From contig CAUJDF010000039.1 of assembly GCA_963169045.1 (NCBI GenBank), forward strand, positions 62,001 to 126,000: 64,000 nt of DNA, written 5' to 3'. The notes beneath the pieces are model-generated. The model was not told where the DNA came from. It ran no database searches and was given only the letters and a program-made list of their open reading frames with translations. A program made the position numbers and the translations under genes. Positions 9,246 through 17,793 of the stretch are shown here, piece after piece. Source of the stretch: Myxococcota bacterium (GTDB lineage Bacteria; Myxococcota_A; Bradymonadia; UBA7976; UBA1532). Each line of letters opens with the position of its first letter. Within the stretch, counting starts at the first letter, position 1.

Positions 9246-9832
9246 GGCGACAGGCCCGCCCGCAGATCGTCGAGCGTGAAGAGCGCGTCGACGGGCAGGC
9301 CATCGCGCTCGAGCGCCTCGCGTCCGCCCGCCTGGCGGTCGACGATCGCCGCGACGCCGAGCGGCTCGAGGCTCTCCTCGCGCACGCGCTCGGCGGCCCG
9401 CAGGGTGGAGCCGCCGGTGGTGACGACGTCCTCGAGCAGGATCACGGCGCTGCCGTCCGGCAGGTTGCGGCGGCCTTCGACCCAAGCGCCCGTCCCGTGC
9501 CCCTTGCGCTCTTTGCGGACGAGGAACGCGGGCAGGTGCCGACCCCGCGCGAACGCGGCGAGGCTGACGGCGGTGGCGAGCGGATCGGCCCCGATGCTCA
9601 TGCCACCGACGCCAGCCGCCGTGCAGCCGAGGCGCGCCTCGAGGCGCTCCACGGCGTCGAGCAGCAGCGCGCCGAGCGCCGCCGCCCCCTCGGGGTGCAG
9701 CGCCGTCTGCTTGCAGTCGAGGTAGAAGTCGCTCTTCTGGCCCGAAGCCAGGACGACCTCGCGGCGTTCGTACGACAGCGACAGCAGCAGCGTGCGGAGG
9801 CGGTCGCGATCGGGGGGGGTGGCGGCGGTCAC
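9242..9832 (-). CDS. pyrE: Orotate phosphoribosyltransferase
   Basis: A 196-residue enzyme that joins orotate to PRPP to give OMP in pyrimidine synthesis. The PRPP-binding signature VILLEDVVTTGGS lies near residues 130-142. The family's N-terminal motif is present (SGQKSDFYLDCKQ), and RKERKGHG matches the flexible catalytic loop. Length is normal. The start is GTG, overlapping the stop of the upstream bactofilin by four bases, and its own stop overlaps the next start by four bases. A pyrimidine gene inside a cytoskeletal operon is unusual. Confidence 0.95.
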   Translation of the reverse strand: MTAATPPDRDRLRTLLLSLSYERREVVLASGQKSDFYLDCKQTALHPEGAAALGALLLDAVERLEARLGCTAAGVGGMSIGADPLATAVSLAAFARGRHLPAFLVRKERKGHGTGAWVEGRRNLPDGSAVILLEDVVTTGGSTLRAAERVREESLEPLGVAAIVDRQAGGREALERDGLPVDALFTLDDLRAGLSP

Positions 9833-10461
9833 TTCTTCCTGCGGACGTTGACCTTCTTGGGGGCAGCGCCGTCGGGGAGGTCGGGTTCCTCGCCCTCCGG
9901 TTCGTCGCCGCTGCCCTCTTCGGCCATCGCCGGCGCGGGCTCGGGCGGCGGCGGTGCGGCGGGGGCGGGGCGCGGCGCCGGACGCGCCGGCGGCGGTGCC
10001 GGACGCGCAGGCGGCGGCGCCGGCCGGCCGGGCACCGGCGCGCCGGGGCGGCCGGCGGCGGGCGCGCCCGGACGCGATCCGGGCCGGGCGGGCGTCGCCA
10101 CGGCGGCCGGGCGGCGCGGCGCCGGCTCGGCACCCTCGACGTCGCCCATGTCGATGGCGCCGGAGAACGCCGCGCCCTCGTCGATGATGATGCGGGGCGC
10201 CGTGAGATCGCCGAGCACGCGCGCCGTGGACGAGAGCTCGACGCGATCGCTGGCGATCACGTTGCCGACGTAGATGCCGTGGATGATGGCGGCGATGACC
10301 TCGGCGTCGGCCTCGACCCGCGCCTCGGCGTCCACCAGCAGCTCGCCCTCGAGCCGGAGCGTGCCCCGAAGCTGACCGAGGACGGTGACGTCCTCGGCGC
10401 CCTCGACGCGGCCGCTGACGACGGTGCCGGGCGCGATGACCGTGGTCGACTTCGCGGCCAT
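9829..10461 (-). CDS. Bactofilin with Pro-rich tail (third of three)
   Basis: A 210-residue protein. Residues about 10-110 form the bactofilin beta-helix (DUF583), with six-residue strand repeats such as VSGRVEGAEDVTVLGQL. It then has about 90 residues of Pro/Ala/Arg low-complexity sequence and a basic end, PKKVNVRRKK. Bactofilins polymerise spontaneously at the membrane. In Myxococcus xanthus three of them (BacNOP) scaffold chromosome-segregation proteins, and one carries an extended tail; the arrangement here is similar, but no parAB or padC follows. The ATG has GGAG seven bases upstream. One base separates it from the preceding bactofilin stop. Confidence 0.9.
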   Translation of the reverse strand: MAAKSTTVIAPGTVVSGRVEGAEDVTVLGQLRGTLRLEGELLVDAEARVEADAEVIAAIIHGIYVGNVIASDRVELSSTARVLGDLTAPRIIIDEGAAFSGAIDMGDVEGAEPAPRRPAAVATPARPGSRPGAPAAGRPGAPVPGRPAPPPARPAPPPARPAPRPAPAAPPPPEPAPAMAEEGSGDEPEGEEPDLPDGAAPKKVNVRRKK

Positions 10462-10462
10462 G

Positions 10463-10783
10463 TCAGCGCTCCACGTCCATGTCGATGTTGCCCTTGAAGA
10501 GGGCGCCGTCGGCGATGTGGATGCGCGGCGAGCGGATGTCGCCGACCATCTTGCTCTCGGCCTTCAGCTCGACCTTCGCGCTGGCGCTGATGTTGCCCGT
10601 GACGACGCCGCCCACCTCGACCGAGTCGGCCTCGAGGTCGGCCTCGACCTGCGCCGAGCTCTCGATGAAGACGCTCTCGGAGAGGGCGATGCGGCCCTTG
10701 ACGGTGCCCTGGATGACCAGCGGCTCGCTGCCGGTGATCTCGCCGTCGATGCTGATCGAGCTGCCGATGACGGTGTTCGCCAT
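10463..10783 (-). CDS. Bactofilin, core-only (second of three)
   Basis: A 106-residue minimal bactofilin with almost no N- or C-terminal extension. The whole sequence is beta-helix repeats (GSSISIDGEITGSEPLVIQG and similar), with the typical end ALFKGNIDMD. A tailless core probably co-polymerises with its longer neighbours. AGGAAG precedes the ATG. It lies 41 bases downstream of the first bactofilin gene. Confidence 0.93.
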   Translation of the reverse strand: MANTVIGSSISIDGEITGSEPLVIQGTVKGRIALSESVFIESSAQVEADLEADSVEVGGVVTGNISASAKVELKAESKMVGDIRSPRIHIADGALFKGNIDMDVER

Positions 10784-10824
10784 GTTCTTCCTCGGCTGAA
10801 TGCGGTGCGGGCCCGGGACGCGCG

Positions 10825-11187
10825 TCAGCGGCGGCGCTGAGGCTGGCCGCCCTGGGCGGCGGCGCGGGTCTCGAGGCCGGGGATGTCGACGTGCATGGTG
10901 ACGCGCCCCTTGAAGCGGGCGCCGTCCTGGATCACCAGCCGCGGCGTGGTGAGATCGCCGACAACGATCGCGCCGGCCTCGAGCGTCAGGCCTTCGTTGG
11001 CCACGACGCTGCCGCGGACCGTGCCGCCGACGGCGACGGTGCGCGCTTCGACGTCGGCCGCCAGCTCGGCACCGGGCTGGATGGTCAGGTCGCGGGACAG
11101 GCGCACCGACCCCTCGATGCGGCCCTCGACGGTGAGGTCCTCGTCGCCGCTGACGTTGCCGCGGATCGTGATCCCCGGACCGATCAT
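10825..11187 (-). CDS. Bactofilin (first of three)
   Basis: A 120-residue bactofilin beginning MIGPGITIRGNVSGDEDLTV, with the full beta-helix core and a short basic tail (QGGQPQRRR). It is the promoter-proximal gene of the operon bactofilin x3-pyrE-lipoprotein-hydrolase. The start has GGAGG eight bases upstream, and a near-consensus promoter lies 34 bases further up. Confidence 0.93.
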   Translation of the reverse strand: MIGPGITIRGNVSGDEDLTVEGRIEGSVRLSRDLTIQPGAELAADVEARTVAVGGTVRGSVVANEGLTLEAGAIVVGDLTTPRLVIQDGARFKGRVTMHVDIPGLETRAAAQGGQPQRRR

Positions 11188-11220
11188 GCGTACATCCTCC
11201 GAGCTCGAGCTTGGTGGGCC

Positions 11221-11249
11221 GTCATAAACCCTGCGCTGGTCAGTGTCAA
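11221..11249 (-). promoter_or_regulatory. Sigma-70 promoter of the bactofilin-pyrE operon
   Basis: Read on the minus strand, TTGACA (a perfect -35, bases 11249-11244) is followed after 17 bases by TATGAC (11226-11221, 4 of 6). The predicted start of transcription is near 11214, giving a leader of about 27 bases that carries the GGAGG of the first bactofilin. The -35 overlaps the stop codon of the upstream MPN-like gene. This is the strongest promoter match I found in the window. Confidence 0.7.
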
Positions 11250-11776
11250 CGCGCGTCGGGGCGGATCAGGCCGACCGGCGAGGTCTGCCATTGATCGCCC
11301 ACGCTGCGCAGCGCGAGCGGCGGCCGATCGTCGGCCGGGACCTGCACCGCGACCTGCCACGGCTGGGTGAAGAAGGTGTTGTGCAGCACCAGGGCGTCGG
11401 GGTCCCAGGCGGGATCGGCGCCACGCCACGAGAGAAACCACCCCACCACCTCGGCGGTGGGGAAGTGATAGCGCAGCGTCGCCCCGGCGGACCGCCACTG
11501 CGTGCGGAGGTAGCGCCCGAAGTCCTTCAGGTCGTCGGCGTGCGTCGCCGCGATGAACCCCTCGACCTCGACGTATCCCTCGCCGGTGTCGGGGCAGCGG
11601 AAGTGGGCGCCGACGAGCAGGCCGCCGGCCACGCGGGCCGGCTGCCAGCCGCCATTGAAGCGGATCTCGTCGAGCACGTCGCCGAACAGATAGGCGGCGG
11701 GCGGCTCGGGAGTGGGCGTCACGACGGGCGGTCGGGCACGGGTGAGGGCTTCGATCACGCGTCTCGTCTCGCACAC
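11246..11776 (-). CDS. MPN/JAMM-like protein lacking metal ligands
   Basis: A protein of about 176 residues (GTG start at 11776; a GTG at 11758 and an upstream ATG at 11848 are alternatives, none with a clear Shine-Dalgarno). After a Pro-rich lead come a strand-helix region and the segment AEVVGWFLSWRGADPAWDPD, then LHNTFFTQPWQVAVQVPAD. This order matches the MPN (JAB1/Mov34) fold, where the same place normally reads VGWYHSHP...D...H..FF..PWQVALVVDP. The HxH of the metal centre is replaced by FLS, so it should not be an active deubiquitinase-like metalloprotease but a structural or binding version. The assignment comes from pattern memory, without a search. It sits directly upstream of the bactofilin operon. 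Confidence 0.6.
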   Translation of the reverse strand: MCETRRVIEALTRARPPVVTPTPEPPAAYLFGDVLDEIRFNGGWQPARVAGGLLVGAHFRCPDTGEGYVEVEGFIAATHADDLKDFGRYLRTQWRSAGATLRYHFPTAEVVGWFLSWRGADPAWDPDALVLHNTFFTQPWQVAVQVPADDRPPLALRSVGDQWQTSPVGLIRPDAR

Positions 11777-11865
11777 TCGCCGATTCGTTACAAGACCTGG
11801 CTTTCCCCCGCCGTCGGAGGTTCCGTATAGTGAGGTCTCGGCCGCCACACGGGGGAATCCGCCGC

Positions 11866-14800
11866 TTGCGCCGTACGACTACGTGGGGATGGGGAATCCG
11901 CGCGCTCCTGCCGATCGTGCTCGCCCTGGCGGGCTGCGGTGAGAGCAGCAGCAGCGGCGGCGACGACTTCCGCGTCGACATCGGCGCCGAGGGCGTGCCG
12001 GCGGCCGACAAGCTGGTGCTCACGGTCAAGCGCGAGACGCCCTCCGGGCGGGTCGTCGTCAGCCGGTCGGCCAGCCTGTCGAACGGCCTGCTGATCGACC
12101 GACCGGTCCAGCTGCCGAAGGACGCCGTGCCGCCGGGGGAGGGGCCGCTCTACGTCCACGCCGTCGCGCAGCTCGAAGGCAGGGCCGTGGCCGTGACCGA
12201 CGGCGCGGTCGGCGACGGCGCGGAGGGGCGCTTCACCTTGAAGGTGGTCCCGCTCGTCGCCAGCTGCGACCGCGACGGCGACACGTACCGCGACTGCACC
12301 AACGTTCGCGACGAGTGCTGTGTCGACGTTCCCGAGGCGACGCGCGCGGCCGTCATCGATTGCGTCGACGATCCCGCCGGCATCGCGCCCCCCGTCACGC
12401 CCGACGGGAAGCGGCGGCGCGCCGAGGCCGCCCACGGCTTCGCGCCGTCCGAGAACGCCGGCGACTACGCGACCTGCGGCAACGGCCTCGACGACGACTG
12501 CCGCGGCGGCGATCTCGCCTGCGACACCGAGACGGACGCCGACGGCGACCAGCACCCCATCGCCGAGGACTGCAACGACGCCGACGACCAGATCCACGTC
12601 GGCGCTTACGACCGGCCGGGCGACGGCGTCGACCAGGACTGCGACGGCATCGACGGCTTCGGCACCGACGAGGACGAGGACGGCTGGCTCGCCGACGATC
12701 CGGACGAGGCGCGCCGCGACTGCGCCGACGACGATCCGCGGCGCTTCCCCGCCGCGGCCGAGGTGCCGTGCGACGGCATCGACCAGGACTGCGACGCCAG
12801 CGATCCGTGCCCGGACATGGGCGACATGGACGCCGACGGCGTGCCGGCGGCGGTCGACTGCGACGACTACGATGCCGGGGCCTTCCCCGGCGCGCGCGAG
12901 CGGTGCGGCGATGGCATCGACCAGGATTGCAACGGCACGGACCTGGCCTGCGCCGAGGGCGACACCGATCGCGACGGGCGCGTCGGGGCCGACGATTGCG
13001 ATGAAGGCAATGCGTTCGTCCACCGTGGGGCGCCGGAGAAGTGCGGCGACGGCGTCGACCAGGACTGCGACGGCGCCGATCTGCCCTGCGCCGGCGTGCG
13101 CGACGGGGACGGCGACGGCTTCGCGGCGCCCGCGGACTGCGACGACGGCGCGGCGGAGGTCCATCCGTTCGCCGACGAGCTCTGCAACCTGATCGACGAC
13201 GACTGCGACGGTCTGCTCGACGAGGGCTCGCCCCTGCGCCTGGCCGCGGGTGACGTGCCGCGGGAGCCCACCTGCGGTCTCGAGGGCGGCACCTGCTTCC
13301 TCGGCCGCAATGTCTGCACGCGGGACCAGGTCGAAGGCGGTCCCGCGCGCCCCGCCATCGTGTGCCTCGGCCAGGAGCCCCAGCCCGAGGTCTGCGACGG
13401 CCTCGACAACGACTGCGACGGCATGAGCGACGAGCCGGACCAGGAGGACGGGCGGCTCTCGGACGAGGGGCTCGAGGCTTGCGGTCCCGAGCGTGAGATG
13501 GGCGGCTGCCGGCGCGGCACGCTGTTCTGCGAGAACGGGTCGCTGAGCCGTTGCGTGGGCGCCGTCTTCCCGGCCGAAGAGGAGTGCAACGGGGCCGACG
13601 ACGACTGCGACGGTCGGGTCGACAACGACGCCGCCGGCGGCGCCCTGACGCGCGCGTGCTTCGACGGCGCCGAGGATTTGCGCAACCAGGGGCTCTGCCG
13701 CGACGGGATCCAGCGCTGCGACAACGGCCGCTTCGGCGCCTGCGAAGGCCAGGTCGTGCCCGCCGACGAGACCTGCGACACGAGGGACGAGGACTGCGAC
13801 GGGGCCGCCGACGACGAGGTGCTCGCCGACTGCTACTCGTTCCCGCCGGAGACCCGTGGCGTGGGCGTGTGCGCCGCCGGCCGGCGCCTTTGCGCCGACG
13901 GCGTGTTCGGCGAGTGCGAGGGCGAGGTGGGCCCGTCGCCGGAGCAGTGCAACAACCGGGACGACGACTGCGACGGCCGCATCGACCAGTTCGCCGAGCG
14001 GTGCTTCGAGGGCGATCCCGCGGTGATCGACGTCGGTCGATGCCGCGCCGGCGAGCGCGCGTGCATGGGCGGCAACTGGACGGAGTGCCGTGGACAGATC
14101 GTCCCCGAGGCCGAGACCTGCGACCTCGAGGACGACGACTGCGACGGCGCGATCGACGAGGACTTCGACCTGCTGACCGATCGCCAGAACTGCAACCAGT
14201 GCGGTCGTGCCTGCGGTGATGCCGAAGAGTGCTGCCAGGGCCGTTGCCGTCGGCTCGACACGGCCGAGAACTGCGGGGCGTGCGGGAACTCCTGCGATCG
14301 CCGCGCCGACCGTTGCGAGGTCGGCCCCGACAGCGCCCGCTGCCGCTGCGGCGACGGCGACGCCTGCCCCGATGGGCAGCGATGCGTCGACGGCCAGTGC
14401 CGCTGCCTGAGCAATGACGACTGCGGGCCCGACCAGCTTTGCTGCAACGGCGCGTGCCAGGCGACGCGCGTGGAGGCCGGCCCGAACGGCGAGCCCGCCC
14501 AGTGCGCGGCGTGCGGCGATGGCGGCTGCAACCCGCGCTTCGCCGAGCACTGCGAAGAACGCGTCTGCAAGTGCGGTGACACCGACGCCTGTACCGGCAC
14601 GACGGTGTGTCTGCAGGACGACGACGATGGCGAGTACCTCTGCTTCGGGTGCGAGCGGGACCGCGACTGCCTGCAGGCCGGGACGATCTGTTGCCGCAAC
14701 GCATGCGTGCCGGTGAACGCCGACGCGCAGTGCGAGGCGTGCGGCGAGCGGTGCTCGCCGACGGCGGCGGACCGCTGCGTCGAGGTGGGCCGCAACGCGG

Positions 14801-17793
14801 AGCCGCCCGTGGCCTGCGTGTGTGGCGATGGTCGCGCCCCCTGCGCCGCGCCGACGCCGTTCTGCATCGGCGGCGCCTGCGAGGAGTGCCGCAACGACGC
14901 CGACTGTCCCGGAGACCGCTCGCGCTGCGTGGACAACGTGTGCCGCGAGTGCAATCCGGCGGATCACCGGCCATGCGGCGCCGACCAGCTCTGCTGCAAC
15001 TTCCGCTGTCAGGCGACCGGGCCCACCGCGGGCGAGCAGTGCGAGGCCTGTGGAGAAGCCTGCGACCAGCTCTCGACGAACCGGTGCACGGGACGGGACT
15101 GCCGCTGCGGCAACAACCCGGAGTGCAGCGGTGCCACGCCGATCTGCGACGACGCGCGCGGGGTGTGCGTGAACTGCCGCAACGACACGGATTGTCAGGG
15201 AAATCCGAACGGCGGCCAGTGCGTGAACAACGTGTGCCGCACCTGCGATCCCAACGGACACGACGGCTGTGCCGGCAACCAGCTCTGTTGCGCGCGCGGC
15301 GGCGTGCCGCGGTGCGAGGCGACCGGGTCGCGGCAGGGCGACGAGTGCGAGGCCTGCGACGTGGCGTGCGCCCAGGCGCCCACCAACGCCTGCAACGGTC
15401 GCTCGTGCGGGTGTGGCAACGGCCCGCCGTGCGGCGGCGGCACGCCGATCTGCGACGACGGCCGCAGCCTCTGTGTGGAGTGCCTCGTCGACGGCCACTG
15501 CAACAACCGCCCCGGTGGCAGCCAGTGCGTGAACAACGTCTGTCGTCCCTGCGATCCGGGCGACCATGCCGGCTGCGGCAACGATCAGCTGTGCTGCAAC
15601 TTCCAGTGCCAGGCCACGAGCGGGGCCGTGAACGGTCAGTGCGAGGCGTGCGGCCAGGCGTGCGGCAGCAGCGCCGACACGTGCCGGAACCGCGACTGCG
15701 TCTGCGGCGGCGCCGCGGGGGCGGCCGCGTGCGGTGATCCGAGCCCGTTCTGCCAGAACGGCGCGTGCCAGCGCTGCCGGAACAACAACGACTGCGCCGG
15801 CAACGAGCTCTGCTGCAACGGCGCATGCGTGCCGACGGGTGCCGAGGCGCCCCTGCCGTGCACCGCGTGCGGCACCTCGTGCAACGCCACGAACTCGAAC
15901 CTCTGCACGAACCGCGGCTGCCGGTGCGGCGTGAACAACGCGTGCGGTGGCGCCTCACCGGTGTGCAACGACGCCGCCGGCCGTTGCGTGCAGTGCCTCG
16001 CCGACGTCGACTGCAATGGGCGCGCAGGCACGCCCGAGTGTGTCGGCGAGACGTGTCGCGCCTGCGATCCGGCCACGTCGGCGGGCTGCGCCGAGAACGG
16101 CGCCATGCCGATCTGTGATGCCGGGAACTTCACGTGCCGCACCTGCAACGGCGACGCGGAGTGCGTGACGCGAAATGGGAATCAGAACGAGTGCGTCATG
16201 GGCCGTTGCCGCGCCTGCGAGCCGGGCACCAACGCCGGCTGCAGCGACGAGACGCCCACCTGTGATCCCATGTCGTTCACCTGCCGCGCCTGCGCCAACA
16301 ACAACGAGTGCACCGCCGGCCAGCAGTGCGTCGCCGGCGCCTGCGTCGGCTGCAACCCCGCCAACGGCGCCGGCTGCGGACCGGATCAGCCGATCTGCGA
16401 GGCGGGCACCTTCGTGTGCCGGACGTGCCGCAACGACAACGAGTGCGGCGCGCGCACCGGCCCCGAGGACCAGTGCGTGCTCGGCCGCTGCCAGGCCTGT
16501 GACACGGCAGATCACGCGGGCTGTGCCGCCAACCAGCTATGCTGCAACTTCCAGTGCCAGGCGACCGGCGCGGCGGCCCCTGCGGCGTGCCAGGCGTGCG
16601 GTGTGTCGTGCAACGCCGACAGCACGAACACGTGCAACGGCCGGGCGTGTCGCTGCGGCAACAACGCGCCCTGTAGCGGGCAGACGGCCTTCTGCGACGA
16701 TCCACGCGGCGTCTGCGTGAACTGCCGCGACGACGACGATTGCGGCGGTGCGCGCGGCGAGTGCGTGAGCAACGCCTGCGAGGCGTGCGATCCCGCCGAT
16801 GACAGCGGCTGCGCCCCCAACAGCAACACGCCCATCTGCGCCGGCGCGACGCCGGCGTGCCGCGCGTGCCAGAACGACGCCGAGTGTCCCAACAACGGTC
16901 AGTGCCTCGCCGACGGTCGCTGCCGTCCGTGCGATCCCACGAACGCGGCGGGCTGCGGCGAGGGCAGCGCGGCGCCGATCTGCGACGCGGCCAATGCCAC
17001 GTGCCGCGCCTGCGCCAACGATGGCGAGTGCGCGGCGCGGCCCGGCACCCTCGACTGGTGTGTCCAGGGAGAATGCGAGGCCTGCAAGCCGGCCGACAAC
17101 TCCGGCTGCAACGCCGCGAGCGCCACGCCGATCTGCGACGCCGCCTCGCGGACGTGCCGCGCATGCAACAACGACGTGGACTGCAACGGGAATCCGAACG
17201 GCGGGGAGTGCGTCGCCGGCGCCTGCAAGCCGTGCGATCCCGGAGACTATGCGGGCTGCGACGCCGCGAGCGCGACGCCGGTGTGCAACGCGGCGTTCGC
17301 GTGCGTCGGTTGCACCCTCGACCCGCAGTGCGTGACGAGTCCGGGCAACGCAGATCAGTGCGTCGCCGGCGGCCGCTGCAAAGTCTGCGACACGGCGGAT
17401 CACGCCGGGTGCGTCGAGTCCAGCGCGACGCCGATCTGCGGCGCCGGCAATACGTGCGTGGCCTGCGAGGAGGACGACGAGTGTGCCGCGCGGCCCGGCA
17501 GCCGCGATCTGTGTGTCGACGGCGCCTGCAACGTGTGCGATCCCGACGACAGCCGAGGTTGCGTCGCCCAGGTCTGCAGCGCGCAGCAGTGCGTCGCGTG
17601 CACCGGCGACCCGGACTGCGACGGTCATCAGAACGGCGAGGTGTGCGACGACGGCCTCTGCGTCGAGTGCGCCGATCACGCCGACTGCATGGGTCGACTC
17701 TGCACGGCCAACGTCTGCGTGAACTGCGCGACCGACGAAGACTGCGAGAACGCCGAGCTCGGCGACACCTGTAACAATGGCACCTGCCAGTAG
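11866..17793 (+). CDS. Giant MopE-related, cysteine-repeat lipoprotein
   Basis: A 1975-residue lipoprotein. The TTG at 11866 has GGGGGA about 10 bases upstream and gives a clean signal ending LALAGC; TATAGT at 11826-11831 may be its -10. Residues about 140-770 hold eleven units of the MopE-related putative metal-binding motif (D-x-D-C-D/N-G with acidic surroundings). From about residue 770 to the end the sequence is an array of Cys-rich modules. A larger module of about 95-100 residues containing QLCCNF.CQATG recurs four to six times, then shorter modules of about 45 residues with TPICDA..TCRAC follow. There is no membrane anchor other than the lipid. It is probably a disulfide-stabilised surface fibre binding calcium or another metal; the role is unknown. 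Its end overlaps the next gene by 17 bases. Confidence 0.88.
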   Translation: MRRTTTWGWGIRALLPIVLALAGCGESSSSGGDDFRVDIGAEGVPAADKLVLTVKRETPSGRVVVSRSASLSNGLLIDRPVQLPKDAVPPGEGPLYVHAVAQLEGRAVAVTDGAVGDGAEGRFTLKVVPLVASCDRDGDTYRDCTNVRDECCVDVPEATRAAVIDCVDDPAGIAPPVTPDGKRRRAEAAHGFAPSENAGDYATCGNGLDDDCRGGDLACDTETDADGDQHPIAEDCNDADDQIHVGAYDRPGDGVDQDCDGIDGFGTDEDEDGWLADDPDEARRDCADDDPRRFPAAAEVPCDGIDQDCDASDPCPDMGDMDADGVPAAVDCDDYDAGAFPGARERCGDGIDQDCNGTDLACAEGDTDRDGRVGADDCDEGNAFVHRGAPEKCGDGVDQDCDGADLPCAGVRDGDGDGFAAPADCDDGAAEVHPFADELCNLIDDDCDGLLDEGSPLRLAAGDVPREPTCGLEGGTCFLGRNVCTRDQVEGGPARPAIVCLGQEPQPEVCDGLDNDCDGMSDEPDQEDGRLSDEGLEACGPEREMGGCRRGTLFCENGSLSRCVGAVFPAEEECNGADDDCDGRVDNDAAGGALTRACFDGAEDLRNQGLCRDGIQRCDNGRFGACEGQVVPADETCDTRDEDCDGAADDEVLADCYSFPPETRGVGVCAAGRRLCADGVFGECEGEVGPSPEQCNNRDDDCDGRIDQFAERCFEGDPAVIDVGRCRAGERACMGGNWTECRGQIVPEAETCDLEDDDCDGAIDEDFDLLTDRQNCNQCGRACGDAEECCQGRCRRLDTAENCGACGNSCDRRADRCEVGPDSARCRCGDGDACPDGQRCVDGQCRCLSNDDCGPDQLCCNGACQATRVEAGPNGEPAQCAACGDGGCNPRFAEHCEERVCKCGDTDACTGTTVCLQDDDDGEYLCFGCERDRDCLQAGTICCRNACVPVNADAQCEACGERCSPTAADRCVEVGRNAEPPVACVCGDGRAPCAAPTPFCIGGACEECRNDADCPGDRSRCVDNVCRECNPADHRPCGADQLCCNFRCQATGPTAGEQCEACGEACDQLSTNRCTGRDCRCGNNPECSGATPICDDARGVCVNCRNDTDCQGNPNGGQCVNNVCRTCDPNGHDGCAGNQLCCARGGVPRCEATGSRQGDECEACDVACAQAPTNACNGRSCGCGNGPPCGGGTPICDDGRSLCVECLVDGHCNNRPGGSQCVNNVCRPCDPGDHAGCGNDQLCCNFQCQATSGAVNGQCEACGQACGSSADTCRNRDCVCGGAAGAAACGDPSPFCQNGACQRCRNNNDCAGNELCCNGACVPTGAEAPLPCTACGTSCNATNSNLCTNRGCRCGVNNACGGASPVCNDAAGRCVQCLADVDCNGRAGTPECVGETCRACDPATSAGCAENGAMPICDAGNFTCRTCNGDAECVTRNGNQNECVMGRCRACEPGTNAGCSDETPTCDPMSFTCRACANNNECTAGQQCVAGACVGCNPANGAGCGPDQPICEAGTFVCRTCRNDNECGARTGPEDQCVLGRCQACDTADHAGCAANQLCCNFQCQATGAAAPAACQACGVSCNADSTNTCNGRACRCGNNAPCSGQTAFCDDPRGVCVNCRDDDDCGGARGECVSNACEACDPADDSGCAPNSNTPICAGATPACRACQNDAECPNNGQCLADGRCRPCDPTNAAGCGEGSAAPICDAANATCRACANDGECAARPGTLDWCVQGECEACKPADNSGCNAASATPICDAASRTCRACNNDVDCNGNPNGGECVAGACKPCDPGDYAGCDAASATPVCNAAFACVGCTLDPQCVTSPGNADQCVAGGRCKVCDTADHAGCVESSATPICGAGNTCVACEEDDECAARPGSRDLCVDGACNVCDPDDSRGCVAQVCSAQQCVACTGDPDCDGHQNGEVCDDGLCVECADHADCMGRLCTANVCVNCATDEDCENAELGDTCNNGTCQ

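Noticed and set aside
14400-17790. Regularly spaced repeats that could suggest a CRISPR array
   Set aside because: The repeats are in frame, of variable length, translate into Cys modules and have no constant spacer length or cas genes nearby.
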